A DNA stretch of 64,000 nt. Source: Scatophagus argus (lineage: Eukaryota > Chordata > Actinopteri > Scatophagidae). The stretch covers positions 12,626,318 through 12,690,317 of the forward strand of contig NC_058506.1 in the NCBI RefSeq assembly GCF_020382885.2, written 5' to 3'. The notes beneath the pieces were generated by a model. It worked only from the letters and a program-made list of their open reading frames with translations, made no database searches and had not been told where the DNA came from. A program made the translations under genes and the position numbers. Positions 1 through 12,100 of this stretch are shown here, in pieces; within the stretch, counting starts at the first letter, position 1, and every line of letters begins with the position of its first letter.

Positions 1-588
1 ATGCTACTCATGTGAAATGGGTGCGTTCATTCTGTTTGGTGTCTCAGCCTTAAAAGAAATGTGTTATGGCAAGAGTCAAGAGAGATCTGATCCTCACTAC
101 AACCAGATGAGGCCCAGACTGAAGCAGAGCCTAGGTACATTTGTAATAGCCACAGTTTCCTTAATGCTTTTCCTTTTCCTTACTGAATGCTGTTTTGCAG
201 CACAGATTACTGCAATTGTATTTTTGCTTCTTTTTTGGTAGCTTCAAACATACTCTGTGTGTTTACTTACCAAAAGGAAACAGCCACCTCCCTTCCAAAA
301 CATAGAATTCCCTTATCACCATCTTGCTGGAGTTTCAAAGCCCAAGGTTTCAGGAAGTGTCTTATGTCTTACAATGGGCCATGTGGGTCTTTGCACTTAG
401 TTCAGTCACTGTGTAGTGTTTGTAGTGAATGAAATGAGAGACTTTCTCAAAGCACAGGCAGGAGTTAAATTTAAATCTGTTCATTGTCAGACTCAAGGGT
501 CACATATGGTTCTGCCAAAATGTGAAACCTGTTCAGGCCAGATTTTCCTTTTTCAATAAATCCCTTAGATTTTTTTTCTCTTTACTAG

Positions 589-624
589 CTGATACTTGAG
601 CAGGAACACAAACAAAAGAAAACG
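589..624 (+). other. Candidate 36-nt in-frame microexon upstream of arfip2 exon 1177
   Basis: A T-rich polypyrimidine tract and TAG acceptor (581-588) precede 36 open nucleotides followed by a strong gtgagt donor at 625. Read in phase 0, which is the entry phase of the exon at 1177, it encodes twelve residues (LILEQEHKQKKT) with no stop. I do not recognise the peptide in arfaptin-2, so this is inference from splice signals only. It could be an alternative microexon, or chance. Confidence 0.3.
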
Positions 625-1176
625 GTGAGTTAAATTAAGGAAGACACACACAAAACTGATCGTGTGCCTCAGTCCCCCTCATGATCCAGAGCTTCACTGA
701 AGCTCTGATTATTTTGTAAGGAGGAAATAGTTTGGTTGAGAATTTTTCTGTGGCGCAGATCATAGGAGTCACCATTTGGAGTTACACAAGCTGTCGCACT
801 GTCACAGCTGTGGTATCGTAGCCCTTTTGCTTGGTAGAAGATTCAGTTCAGGTATTTAGTTAGGTTGATTATTGACGAGGCACTTTAGTGGTGTGTTTTC
901 TGGCGTGTCATACACTTTATAGATTAGCTGTTTGCTTCCAGATAAGTGGCTGAAGTTAGACTGCTTATTGCGTACTGACTAACCTTGCTAACATAGTTAG
1001 TGTTTGTCCCCCTCTAGTGAAAAGGCCTCTAACCTACATTGTCTACAATGTCTGAATTCAACACTCAAGTCATAATCTCCTTTTTGTTGTACATCCCTGC
1101 CCAAAACCCTCTATTCTTCCCTTTGTTCTTGTTTTTATTATTATTATTATTATTTTTAAATTTCCCCACCTTGCAG

Positions 1177-1668
1177 GACCTTCAGCAGGTGATGGTATCA
1201 GGTCCAAATCTCAACGAGACTAGCATTGTATCTGGGGGTTATGGAGGAACAGCAGAAGGTATCATCCCCACCAGTTCAATCAAAGGTACAGTCCCACTTC
1301 GCTGTTTGTCACCTCTCACACATTTCTGACATATTGTCTCTTCTCAGCTACACTGTCACTGCCCATTTTGACTTCTTCTGTTCACTCCTTAGCTTACTCT
1401 GGATATGACTCTGTGACTTTAATCAGAGGACAAGTGTTTGATTACTGCAGCCTCTGATCTTTCTTCCAATGAGAACATCCTGCAATTCATCTTCTCTAAT
1501 TGGTCATCAGTTTCTTCATTCACCCCTGACTTAGACCTCCACTGTATCTGAAAACGAGTCTTAAAAATTTTGCTGTTAAACTTGTAAACATAATTTACAT
1601 TTGCCGTATACAAAGTGTCAAAAGGAAACAACAGTCGCTTTACTGCTTATTTGACATTTATGTTTCTG

Positions 1669-1728
<60 letters not shown>

Positions 1729-4700
1729 GCCCTGCTGTGCATTATAATGCAGAGTTTAACAAAAGGATCCCAGTTACAGGAATAGGTGGCTCCTTAGACC
1801 CAGTTGTTATTAATAGTGGAGAGCTCATTTCCAAAATGTGATAAAATCATATTTGGGGATGTTTATAGAACATAAAACATCCAGTCTGTGAATATTTATG
1901 TAAGCAAGAACTCAACCCCAACACTCACAATGTGATTCTGATTTTCTTCTTTTTTTAAAAAAAAAAAAAAAAGAAGAAAAGAATAATTCCTACATGATGG
2001 CTATCTCATTTTGGAAAGATGCTTTTTTTTGTGTGAGTGTGTCTTTTTTTTAGATGGCTGGGGTCCAACTTCTCTGTCCTTTTCATCAGATTTTCTCTTT
2101 CACAGTGGAGAGAAGAGCAGCACAATCATTTTTGCCTTCTGCTCTTCTTCTTGGACATATTGTGACTTTTTTCTATCACAACTTTTATTTTATTATTTTA
2201 TTATTTTATTATTATTATGTATTATTCCTCTGCTTTCTGATTGGTTTGTCTTACAGTTTTAAACTCAAGGGGTCTGCCTTTTTTGTATTTCTCTAAAAGC
2301 AACTCATTGAACTCCGTTATAGCCAAACAGAAACCATCTTCATGTAATAAACTTTTAGATTTCCATTAATAATTATGTAATGAGAGGCTGATCCTGCTTA
2401 TTTATTGTCGCATATTCAGCAGTACTGCATTCCAAACTGCCCCCGTCTTCATCATCACTCATTTGTCTGCATTGTTCAATGTCATTCACTAAATGTTGTC
2501 TTTTTATCTTGTCTTTGTCTTCCACCTCCTTTTCACCATTCCCTCCTACATGCTCCTCCTCCTCCTCCTTTTGTTTCCTGACTTTTCTGTCTATTTTGTG
2601 TGTTTCTGCTCCTCCCCACGATCTTTTCTCTTTCGTTATCATTCCATTTTTGGCACGCTTGTTCAATCTCAATAATTGATGCATGTTTAAACCCTAAATA
2701 TCCAACTCTGTCATTTTAAATCCTGGTCCTGACAAAATCCCCAATATAAATCCCATTATCTCACCCCAACCCTGATGCATACTCACTCTAAACCATCCTT
2801 TCATTTATACCTGACCAACAATCCACTGTCACAGACCTGCGTATGAAGGCCAGGAGAAGTAGCGTTCCCCCAAGCAGTTCTTTCCTCTGCCACATAGCAA
2901 GCCAATCAAATGAATACAAAGGTACTAGTTGGGGGGAGAGAGGGTGAAGGTGAATGCTCAAGCAGGCTTAACATTGATGAATCAAATTGTCATTTTAGCA
3001 GTGACCCAAAATATCCCTGCAGTTTCCAGTATATTCAGCTTTAATCATGGATGAAATAAAAGAATTCTGTGTCTACTGTTGCTTTTCTCAGTATTTCCTC
3101 CCAGTTTCATTTTCTGTATTCTCCTGCTGTCCACTCACTCGTTAACTCCATCGCACTCCTTTGCATGTTTTGCAATGGTTTAAAGGGCTGGCGGTGATGG
3201 ACATGAGATGTCAAAAACAAAAATCTTTTCTGAATGGAGCACTGTTATAATGCACTTGGATTTTCTGCTCTTTTCTGGGGTTAATGTTGTTGTCTACCTG
3301 ACTTGCTTGTCTGCTTGTCTTTATTATTTACAATGTTCTCATGTTTGTACATTTGGATCTTATCATTCAGGTTCCAACATGCACCACAGCAGCAGCAGCT
3401 CATCAATGACTGCAGAGGACACAACACGCGGTGTGGCTGTGGAAAAACTAGAAACAGTGAAGAAGTGGGGAATTAACACTTACAAGGTATCTGCAGTTCT
3501 GTTATGTTCACTAACGAGTAGATCCCCCCTCTGTGTCCTTAAGCATTCTGTGATACACTCACAGAGAGGAGTTGTGTTGCTAATGTCTCTGCGTGTCTTC
3601 CTTCCTTGTTCTAGTGTACAAAACAAATGATCTCAGAGCGTTTTGGTCGGGGTTCCCGGACTGTGGACCTGGAGCTGGAGGCCCAGATTGAGGTGCTGAG
3701 AGACACTAAAAGGAAGTACGAGAATGTGCTGCGATTGGCCAGAGCGCTGACCAACCACTTCTACAACATGGTGCAGACGCAGCATGCACTGGGTGACACC
3801 TTTGCTGACCTCAGTCAGAAATCTCCAGAGCTACGGGTGAGACCTCAGGATGTAATCATGTGGCTTTTATGTAGCCGTGTCTTAACTTTTAGATGCACCG
3901 TGAAAGGTGAATAACATCAGGTTTATGTAGACGGCCTTTAGAAGCATTCATTTGTTGTTGTGTTTGCCCTTACAGGATGAGTTTGGGTACAATGCAGAAA
4001 CTCAGAAGTTGCTGTGTAAGAACGGGGAGACTTTACTCGGTGCCATAAATTTCTTTGTGTCCAGCATCAACACATTGGTTAACAAGACCATGGAGGACAC
4101 CCTGATGACTATCAAGATGTATGAAAATGCCAGGTAAGGACAAGCAGTATGTTCACTATCTTTTCACAAAAGGGCTGGATGTTTGTTGTTTGATCAGATT
4201 TGAAAATCATCAGATTTTGATTCAGATATTGCTAAATCCTGAATGGTGCACACAACACACAAACATGTTAATACAGAGATACTAATCTATCATTTGAAAT
4301 CATGCTCGTGTTGGGTCCTTTCATTTACAGTAAAGAGCGAGGTGTATTTTAAAACTTTTCTCTGCTCCTTTTGTGAGCAGACTGGAGTTTGATGCCTACA
4401 GGGCAGACCTGGAGGAATTGAGTATGGGTCCGAGGGACGCTGTAGCCATGGCCCGCATAGATGCTGCTCAGCAACAGTACCAGCTCCATAAGGACAAGTA
4501 TGAACGGCTCCGCTCAGACGTCACCATTAAACTCAAGTTCTTGGAGGAGAATAAGGTTAGTGGGCTGGGTAGGCCTGCATCATCATCAGCAGCAGCCTTC
4601 ACAGTGACAAAGCTGCATGCAGGTTTGGAGTGGCTTGTAATCTTCCTTGTTTCTCTCTATCAGGTGAAGGTGATGCATAAGCAGCTGCTCCTCTTCCACA

Positions 4701-4819
4701 ACGCCATCTCAGCGTACTTTGCTGGTAACCAGCAGCAACTGGAGCAGACGCTGAAGCAGTTCAACATAAAGTTGAGGCCCCCAGGGGCCGACAAGCCCTC
4801 CTGGTTAGAGGAGCAGTGA
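1177..4819 (+). CDS. arfip2: Arfaptin-2, 3' part (7 coding exons, N-terminus outside window)
   Basis: Arfaptins carry an amphipathic helix plus a BAR-like AH domain. They bind Arf/Arl1/Rac GTPases and PI4P on trans-Golgi membranes and shape or sense curvature. Coding exons read from the sequence are 1177-1285, 3371-3486, 3615-3836, 3976-4133, 4381-4555 and 4664-4819 (stop TGA 4817-4819); phases agree throughout. The first begins [12 protein letters not shown] and matches the ARFIP2 N-terminal region. KKWGINTYK and [14 protein letters not shown] open the AH domain, and the gene ends PSWLEEQ, the usual arfaptin C-terminus. Residues such as [17 protein letters not shown] favour ARFIP2 over ARFIP1. 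The initiator exon and roughly 30 N-terminal residues lie upstream of base 1. Six exons are certain; a seventh (2835-2921) is a likely in-frame cassette and is listed separately. The next gene on the same strand is the FHDC formin, about 3 kb downstream of the stop codon. Confidence 0.95.
1671..1727 (+). repeat. (TC)n microsatellite
   Basis: About 28 uninterrupted TC dinucleotides in an arfip2 intron, ending directly in CAG. The repeat would serve as a long polypyrimidine tract for the AG at 1727-1728. Confidence 0.95.
1729..1785 (+). other. Candidate 57-nt in-frame cassette exon of arfip2
   Basis: This sequence lies between the AG that ends the (TC)n tract and a GT at 1786. It is 57 nt long, keeps phase 1 on both sides, and would insert about 19 residues (starting [12 protein letters not shown]) with no stop. 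The donor (gtggct) is weak. An open 57-nt stretch is not rare by chance, so support is modest. Confidence 0.25.
2835..2921 (+). other. arfip2: Probable 87-nt alternative cassette exon of arfip2
   Basis: An ACAG acceptor ends at 2834 and a donor gtacta starts at 2922. The 87 nt between enter and leave in phase 1, exactly the phase between the exons ending at 1285 and starting at 3371. Inclusion would therefore add 29 residues ([16 protein letters not shown] then [13 protein letters not shown]) without a frameshift. The peptide looks protein-like: a basic cluster, RRSS as a possible basophilic kinase site, then a Ser/Pro-rich stretch. Human ARFIP1 is known to have an alternatively included segment in the equivalent region before the AH domain. 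No transcript evidence is available here. Confidence 0.55.
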
Positions 4820-5548
4820 GAGGGTCTGCTGGACGCCCTGCCTCCTCCTTCTCGACCACCTCCATCTGTTACCTGTTGAAACCCCCAACTTAGAGAGGAC
4901 CACTACAGAAGGAAACACACAGATAAATTGGGTGGATGAAGATAATAGATGAGCATGTGTCTGGAGTGGACAGATGAATAGCTGGGTATTACTGATGAAT
5001 GGGCTAAATGCAGCAGGAAACCAAGTGGCCAGTTTTATGGACAGTCTGGGGGCTTTTAGTGCCTCTTCCCAACTTCTTATTTTCACTTGTACCTTCTCTT
5101 TGTGTTTTGTTCCCAGAGAAACTGTTCATCTCTCCTTTCCCTCTCTCCTATTTGACTAAAGCCTCTTCTATCTCAACACTGTTCTGCTGCACGAGCTTGT
5201 GCAAGTCATCTTCTGGCCGTTATTATATTCAAGTGCTCCCATTGCTCTGAATTAAACTTCGGCACGACACAGGCAGATGAGAAAAGAAAAAAAAAAAAGG
5301 TAAAAACCATTGAAACATACTCAAATGTGACCAAACACTACAACAAAACTCCTCCAGTCCTTATCGCTCTCCTAGTGTGCCTCCTTATTTATGAGCTAAT
5401 GTACTAAATGTGGCCTCGAGGGAAGACAGATTCAGTTCGGAAAAAGATTTCAGACTACATTGAACGGAGTTGTATGGTACACTGGAAAGGAATGTCCAGA
5501 CATTTCAGATCAATGTACATTTAATATGAAGTACTATTTCACTTTTGA

Positions 5549-5554
5549 AATAAA
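5549..5554 (+). terminator. Polyadenylation signal AATAAA, arfip2
   Basis: AATAAA lies 730 bp after the arfip2 stop, in an AT-rich 3' UTR, followed by a T/G-rich stretch (TTGTTTGTAG). It is the best-placed signal; other poly(A) sites further downstream cannot be excluded. Confidence 0.55.
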
Positions 5555-5574
5555 TATGATTGTTTGTAGCTTGT

Positions 5575-8090
5575 AAGAACCACACTATTTTGGTTAGTTT
5601 AGATTTTGCTTCATTTTACCGTCATCTTTTATTTTGTAATTATTTCAGTTCTAGTCAGCTATGTGTCCAGTGCTTCACAGTGAAGGACAGTGTACTGTTT
5701 AGGCAACATGTGTTGGTGTTGTAAGCCACAGGTACCACAGTGCTTAGTATGTGTTCATCAGAAATGCAACAGATTTCAGTTGCAACCTGAAAGTTCTTTG
5801 ACTTCAACTCATATATGCAATCATCATATTAGGGAACAGTGTCACAGCTTCCCAAAGTTATACTGGTTTGCGACTTTACTAATTGTATCTTATTTACCCA
5901 AAGATAATTGAGAGAGGTGTTACCCTCGTTACATTTTCGCAGGTCGTTTTAGCATCGTTGGTCGGTTCAGTCTCACTGTGGACTGAGGAGGCTTCGAGGG
6001 ACAGTTCATGGGCATGTCAGTCAGTTAAGATCCAACAAGCTTGAATGGATTTATTCCATTTATTGCTGTTTAAATGACTGAATTTGAAAGGAATTAATTA
6101 CATTTTGTTTGTTTGGACATTGCTATATTTGAAAAGCGTTTTTGTCTTCTGTTTGTCTTTTTAAAGTTAACAAGGACATAAAATGGATAGTTCGGGTATC
6201 TCACAGCCCTCCTAAAACAAAATATATCTGTCTGTGGTTATCTTTCTTCACACTGCAGATCACTGTAGCTGTCTAATATTACTAACCCTTATATTTTATC
6301 ACAATATCTTGTGAATTAGTCATTAGGAAATGGGAGAAGTCTAATGATTCATCATTTGTTTTATCTCCTTTAATTGACTTTTTAGTACAACGGGGGTAAA
6401 CAATCAACTGTTGTTGACAATTAAGAGAAGGTTTTACCACAAAATATCAGCATGGTACTACATATGTAACATTGAACTGTTGTTCATCACTGTATTTATT
6501 ATGTTTATTGTGTGTATTAATCTGTTGGACTCAACATACTGTACATCGAAACAAGTGGTTACGCAAATTACTCAGTTTATGAGTATGGCATTTATAGTCT
6601 TTTGCAGATGACACACTGACCTGAAAACATGCCTCAGGATACCTGCAATCGTTTTAGTTTCCTAGTGTCAGCCCTCTATTAAGTCAAATGAAGGTAATCC
6701 AGGGTGATGAATGTTTTACCATGCTGAATTTCACTCACGAGAGCTTCTAATAACAGAAGGGAGAGCTCTGTTGGTTAATGGTCCTCCAGCTTCTTGTCTC
6801 CTCTGTATTTGCATGTGAGGCAGCAGTCCAAAGTATACCTGCAGATATGGCCTTCTGTGTGCCAGCTCGCATGGAGTGGCACAACGCCATGCTTAAGATT
6901 TCAGCTTTGATACCGGCTGAAGCAGAATCCAAACTTTGGTTCTACTTTTGATACTACTATGAAAGTAAGTGAATTTGATGAAAGAAAATAACAAAAAAAA
7001 CAATGGACTCTGTGATCTATTTGGCTTGTGTTGAATTCTTGTGTGTCAGTGTGTCATATGGGTGTATTTTACTCTGGCTGAAAAAGTCACTCTGTAAGAC
7101 CTTGGCCTCACTTGTGGCTGAAATTGCAGTTTCACTGGCCAGTTTTGGTCTGTTTGACCTCCACACAGCAATATTAACTAAATGTGACTCCTCTTTTCCA
7201 AACCTGCCCTTTTGAAAACCCAACCCCCAACACCAAGATGAATGGCAATAGGATTTCTTTCTTTGTCCAGTAGTTGTGAAAGCTCCGGTAAATTGAAAGA
7301 AAACAACTGTGATAAGAATTTGAAGTCACTCTTACTAGCAGTCTTTACATTGTTGCAGAGAGAGAAGATTTATAAAATGAGATATTTTATTTGTGTACAA
7401 TCAATGTTTTCTAGGCTGACCTGGTGTGTTGTACTGTATGAATGATTGCACATAAATGGTATTTAAAGATGATAAATGAAGTCGTGTCATGGATTGATGT
7501 GATACTCTGCCTTCATTCCTCACTCAGACCTGAAAAGTCTCACCCCAAACTGAGGTAACAGAATTAAAAGTAGACATTTTCAAATGCTCCAGCTGTATTT
7601 CCTGTTTTATCGTTTGTCTCATTTGAATTGTTTTAGACAGAAAAGCAACTTTTTTTTTTCATTTACTTGTCTATTGATCATTCAGAAAACTGGGACCCGA
7701 ACAAAAGTTTGTTGTCATCCATATCACAAATATCTCGTCTGACTATGAGGTACTATGACTATGAGTACTTTGCACATTTTCACACACAAGGTACACCAGT
7801 TACTTACTTACAATCGTAAGAATGCAATTGTGTGCAACTTCTGACTTGTTAATCTAGAGAAATAGATGACATGATAATATTCTTTCTCTCATATCGTCAT
7901 ATAATAGCCTACTTTGCCTTTTTTGGATTTTTGAGCCACAGTGTAATGAAAATAATGTTAATATGTAGGACTGTTTAACTGTATGTGGAGTTAGTTATAT
8001 ATTGCATAATACAAATACATATTTATAAGGAAATAATTTCTGTTTAGATTAAAAGTAGTTTGACCTTTTTCCATGTCGATGCGGTTACTC
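5575..8090. other. Intergenic interval between arfip2 and the formin gene
   Basis: AT-rich sequence with only short unrelated open frames. I see no exon, RNA gene or clear repeat. The distal part could still be an extended arfip2 3' UTR. Confidence 0.5.
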
Positions 8091-8099
8091 ATCTTTTTT

Positions 8100-8282
8100 C
8101 CAAGCCTCCCCGCCCGCCAAAAGGGCGTCCCCGTACCTGGAAGCTGTCTCGAATACGATTGGTGGAGGCGCGGCCTGCACCTGTGCCTGCTGCTTGTGAC
8201 GCAGTCCGACGTTAGTCGCCCGCAGGAGCACGAGGCGACATCGGAGCGGGGATTTATCTGACAGCTCCCTTTTAAAAGCAAG
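8100..8282 (+). promoter_or_regulatory. CpG-rich promoter and 5' non-coding exon of the FHDC formin
   Basis: A local GC- and CpG-rich island stands out from AT-rich flanks. It holds GC-box-like CCCGCCCGCC near 8108-8118 and an inverted CCAAT box (ATTGG, 8158-8162). A strong donor follows (AAG then gtgagt, gt at 8283-8284). The sequence upstream of the donor is therefore the probable first, non-coding exon, spliced to the acceptor at 9091-9092 ahead of the initiator ATG at 9154. The transcription start cannot be placed exactly. Confidence 0.6.
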
Positions 8283-9153
8283 GTGAGTAATATACAACGC
8301 GATTTTAAGAACATGTTTTACAAGGATGCGATCCCTTGATTGTTTGTGAAGAGGTGACACTGAAAGTCTTTTTTCAGTGTCAAATTAATGATGCTTGTTT
8401 GTCGGGAAACGCACGGACTAATCTAATGTATTGTGTTAACGTTTTCTGGACAGGCTACGGCATCCACCCAAATGTTTCAGTACAATCACATTTAATTCTG
8501 GTCGGTTCGCCTGATATTTCCCACCTAGAAAATTGGCAGCGCAAATCAGCATCAAAGTGAGGCAAATTTGAAAGTAAAGTTCACATGTGAATATTTGGCG
8601 TGACACCAAAAAACCACTGGGCTCTAATAAGCACAAGGTCTAATTCTAGTTACCTTTGCTGTGAAGATGAAGGAAGCATAATATGGCGTTTTAATGATGT
8701 TACATCTGCATATAGAAGAACCGTAATTAAAGGGGAGGACATTAGTCTATATTTGTGTTTTTTTATAGTTCAAGGAAGAGAAGGTGACAGAATAATAATG
8801 TCTGTTTGTGAGTGTGATGAGTGAAGAGCTGATGGTCCAATCCTGATAAAGTCTGCCATTTCACAAGCTACGCAAAATAACTGAAAGCAAACTAAAACTG
8901 GTTAAAGAAGTTATTTTGTTAAATATTAAAGTTATTGGATTTTTGACTAAGACACAAAGGCACTTTGCTAAAATGTGAGAGGCTTTGAGTAGGCTGTCAG
9001 CAAAGCCGCAGTCACAGAAACGTGATCACCATCTTTTGTTACTTGTGAAGTCGATATTTAGAAACAGATTTTGTATTTCCCCATCTCCTCAGATCTGAGT
9101 GGCCAACAGTGGGGTACTTCCTCCCATCGTCTTTTGGAATTTGAGAGTTACAG

Positions 9154-12100
9154 ATGGAGGGAGTGCTCATTTTAAAATCTGCTTCTCCTCCCAGCTGTTC
9201 CTCTCAAAACTCCTTTCCTTTTTCGCCGGGTGCTCAGGAAGATTCAGATCCCCGATCATCTTCTCCTGTGCCTCCCAGCATGTGTGTTGCCACTGCACCA
9301 CCACCGCCACCACCTCCTCCACCTCCTCCTCCTCCGCCTCCTCCTCTTCTTCTTCCTCCCCCTCCCTTTGGCTCTCGTAATGATCAGCGACGATCCATGA
9401 AAAAGCTGAACTGGGACACCATTCCCAGTCAGCGTGTCCTCGGCAAATTGAACATCTGGACGTCCAAGCGTCCGCAGAGGAACCTCGTGCTGGATATTCG
9501 AAGCATGGAGGAGCTGTTCAGTCACGTGGACAAGCGGGCCTCGCTACGCAATTCAAAGGTCACGGGTCTGAGGAACTGTGATGGCATGGATCTCTTTCCA
9601 CAGGAGCCTCAGGTAAATGGCTGCACTCCCACACTGGGGAAGTAATAAACGCGCAAATAGGAACTGCTTTTTAAAAGTTCCACAATAATCATGTAAACAA
9701 TGAGGAACTTGCTGAGGTGAGACCATGTTTGGGAGTGATTTTGCTTCCTACCCTAAGGGCTGCACAGAGACAAAAACCTTATTTTTTTTGTATTAATGAT
9801 TTTTGTTCCTTTTCCCTTTAGGTCACAATCCTTGATTCTAAAAAGAGTATGAATATTGGGATCTTCCTGAGACATTTCAAGAGGTAAGACGAGCTGAGCT
9901 TCAGTACAAAAGAGAATGACGATGAGAGCAGAAGAAATATGGATCTCGTCCTTCTTGCCCTGTGCTAAACATTACCCAGACAGCAGACTCTTTATCTCAA
10001 AGGACCTTATTCAAATAAATGGAAATGACTTTTTAAACGTCATTTTAGAGCTTTCATTAGCAGCATGACGAACATCACATTTAGGCAAACAGTTATGATG
10101 ATGCTGAAAAGAGGGGATGGAAAGGGAGGACATGCCCATCTGATGTGTGGCCATGTTGGATAACCACTGTAATGTCGCTGCTTATGTGTTTCTTTCTATA
10201 AAGTAGAGTAGTTGTTTCCTTTAAAAATTGCAGTTTCTTGTGATTTCTCATAAGGCCCTTAACTTAAACTTAACATACAAATTAGACTCAGTGGGACCTC
10301 ACCTCCCTTAAGCCCTTGCGGTTGTGTCTCTTAAATTATGACTGGATGGTCTGAAGTTTTAGGGTCAAGTACCCAATTACTGACTATTGATAGTAGTCGC
10401 TAATGATTTTGGATGCTGAAAACACAGAGAGATGAGGATGAAGTGAGAGGCTCTTAAATGTAAAAGATATTTCATGCATCCCTCTACATTCATATCATTT
10501 TAAAAACAACATAATGTTATGCAACAGGTCACTATGATTAATGATGGTTTTATTAATTCACTAACCCTTTCTGAAATTGTTTTCAGTTCCTTTGATACAG
10601 ACATTTAATATTTACAGTGTGCTATTTACATTTTCACTTCAAAAATCGTTGTGCTCGTGTCCATAATCCTTCATGGATAAAATAGGATGGCGTCTGTGCA
10701 GCCTGAAAGGTCAAAACCTAATCAGTCTTTGCAACACTTAAAGCTTAATTTGCTTAATTAGCACAAGTAATAACTGAAAATGACTTGGATCTGTGTAGCA
10801 ATATTTTGATCTGGCAGCTGTACAGTAACACTGCTCTATATCAAGTGTTTTGGACATCCAAAGTGCAATACTACAAAGTACAGTTACATTAAATTTCCCA
10901 AAAGATGAAACATTTTAGTTAGTTTTAGTTACTTTGTTTATTTTTAGATCTAGTTAAATGTTTAGTGGAAAGTTGAACGTGCTGTTCTCAGCAGTGAAGT
11001 TTCTTTGTCTGAACCTTATCAAAATATTGTTACTTACAGTCCCAAGTTCACCCAGCTCTCACTTTGAATACCAAATGCAAACTCAGCTTTAGCCCTTTAG
11101 TCAAATTCAAATTGCATCATCTTTTGTGTGGCAGTGATGAAAGGGCACTGCATGTTGCCATTTAAAGGCATTTTGACCTTTGCTGGACACCGTGAAAATG
11201 TTAAGCTGTCTCATCTAATCCGTGATGTGCAGGCCGAACCTTGTTTGACTGTAGGACCCATTCTTGTAAACACGATAGTACATAATACATAACCTTCATA
11301 CTTACACCAGTCACCCCCACACTCTCCTCCATGCAGTAGATGACCACATTCATTTTTGTAGCACGTTCCTGCACAAATTTGTACGTTAAATGTAAAGTTT
11401 TTAATTACTATTACTCATACTCATCCTTTGCAACAGAGGTTACATATCAAAGGTGAAGCACAGAACATCTGACCAACAACCTACCGTAGCCTTTTGAATG
11501 AATATGATTCACGACACCCATGTTTGATCATCGTTTTGTCTTCAGGATTGACTTTTTGACATACTTACAGGCCACCTCTATGAAGGAGTTTCCCAAATAA
11601 ACTTCATCGCAACACCTTTGGGGTTTACTCAGCAAGATGAAATAGAAAAAGTAAAGCTGAGCATGATACTCACTATGATGAATAACCTGTCTCGAGTAGG
11701 TTTTAATTCTCTGTAAATTATTTTTAAGACTAGCAGCCTGGAAAGTAGAAATAAAAAATAAATACCATGACTTAGTGTTTGATAAGTCATGCTGATTATA
11801 GCAGGATTTCAGGCAACACGAGTGCTTTTTCATTACTGTTGTCTTTTGTCTCCCTCTGCAGGCCAGTGACAGAAATGGTTCAGGACATTTGTCAAGGCAA
11901 CTGGCTCAGATTTGGGACAGGCAAACTAAAAGAGCTTTGTAAACTGCTGCCAGAAGAAAGTGAGGTAACAACAGCTTCATTTTTCTTTCTTCTTCAGTCC
12001 AATATGCATTGAGTATGCTTAATGAACATTTCAATGCCTTGGAATTCCAGTAAGGCCAGGTGTCCTATCACATTTCATTTGAAGTTATTTTGGAAGAGTT

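Noticed and set aside
2373-2684. 103-codon - strand open frame rich in Glu/Lys
   Set aside because: It lies in an arfip2 intron, is low-complexity from CTCCTC-type repeats and has no recognisable domain.
3208-3630. 140-codon open frame around arfip2 exon 3371-3486
   Set aside because: It reads through introns on both sides; only 3371-3486 is bounded by splice sites and matches arfaptin.
9256-9525. Arg/Trp-rich - strand frame
   Set aside because: Antisense shadow of the proline-coding FH1 tract.
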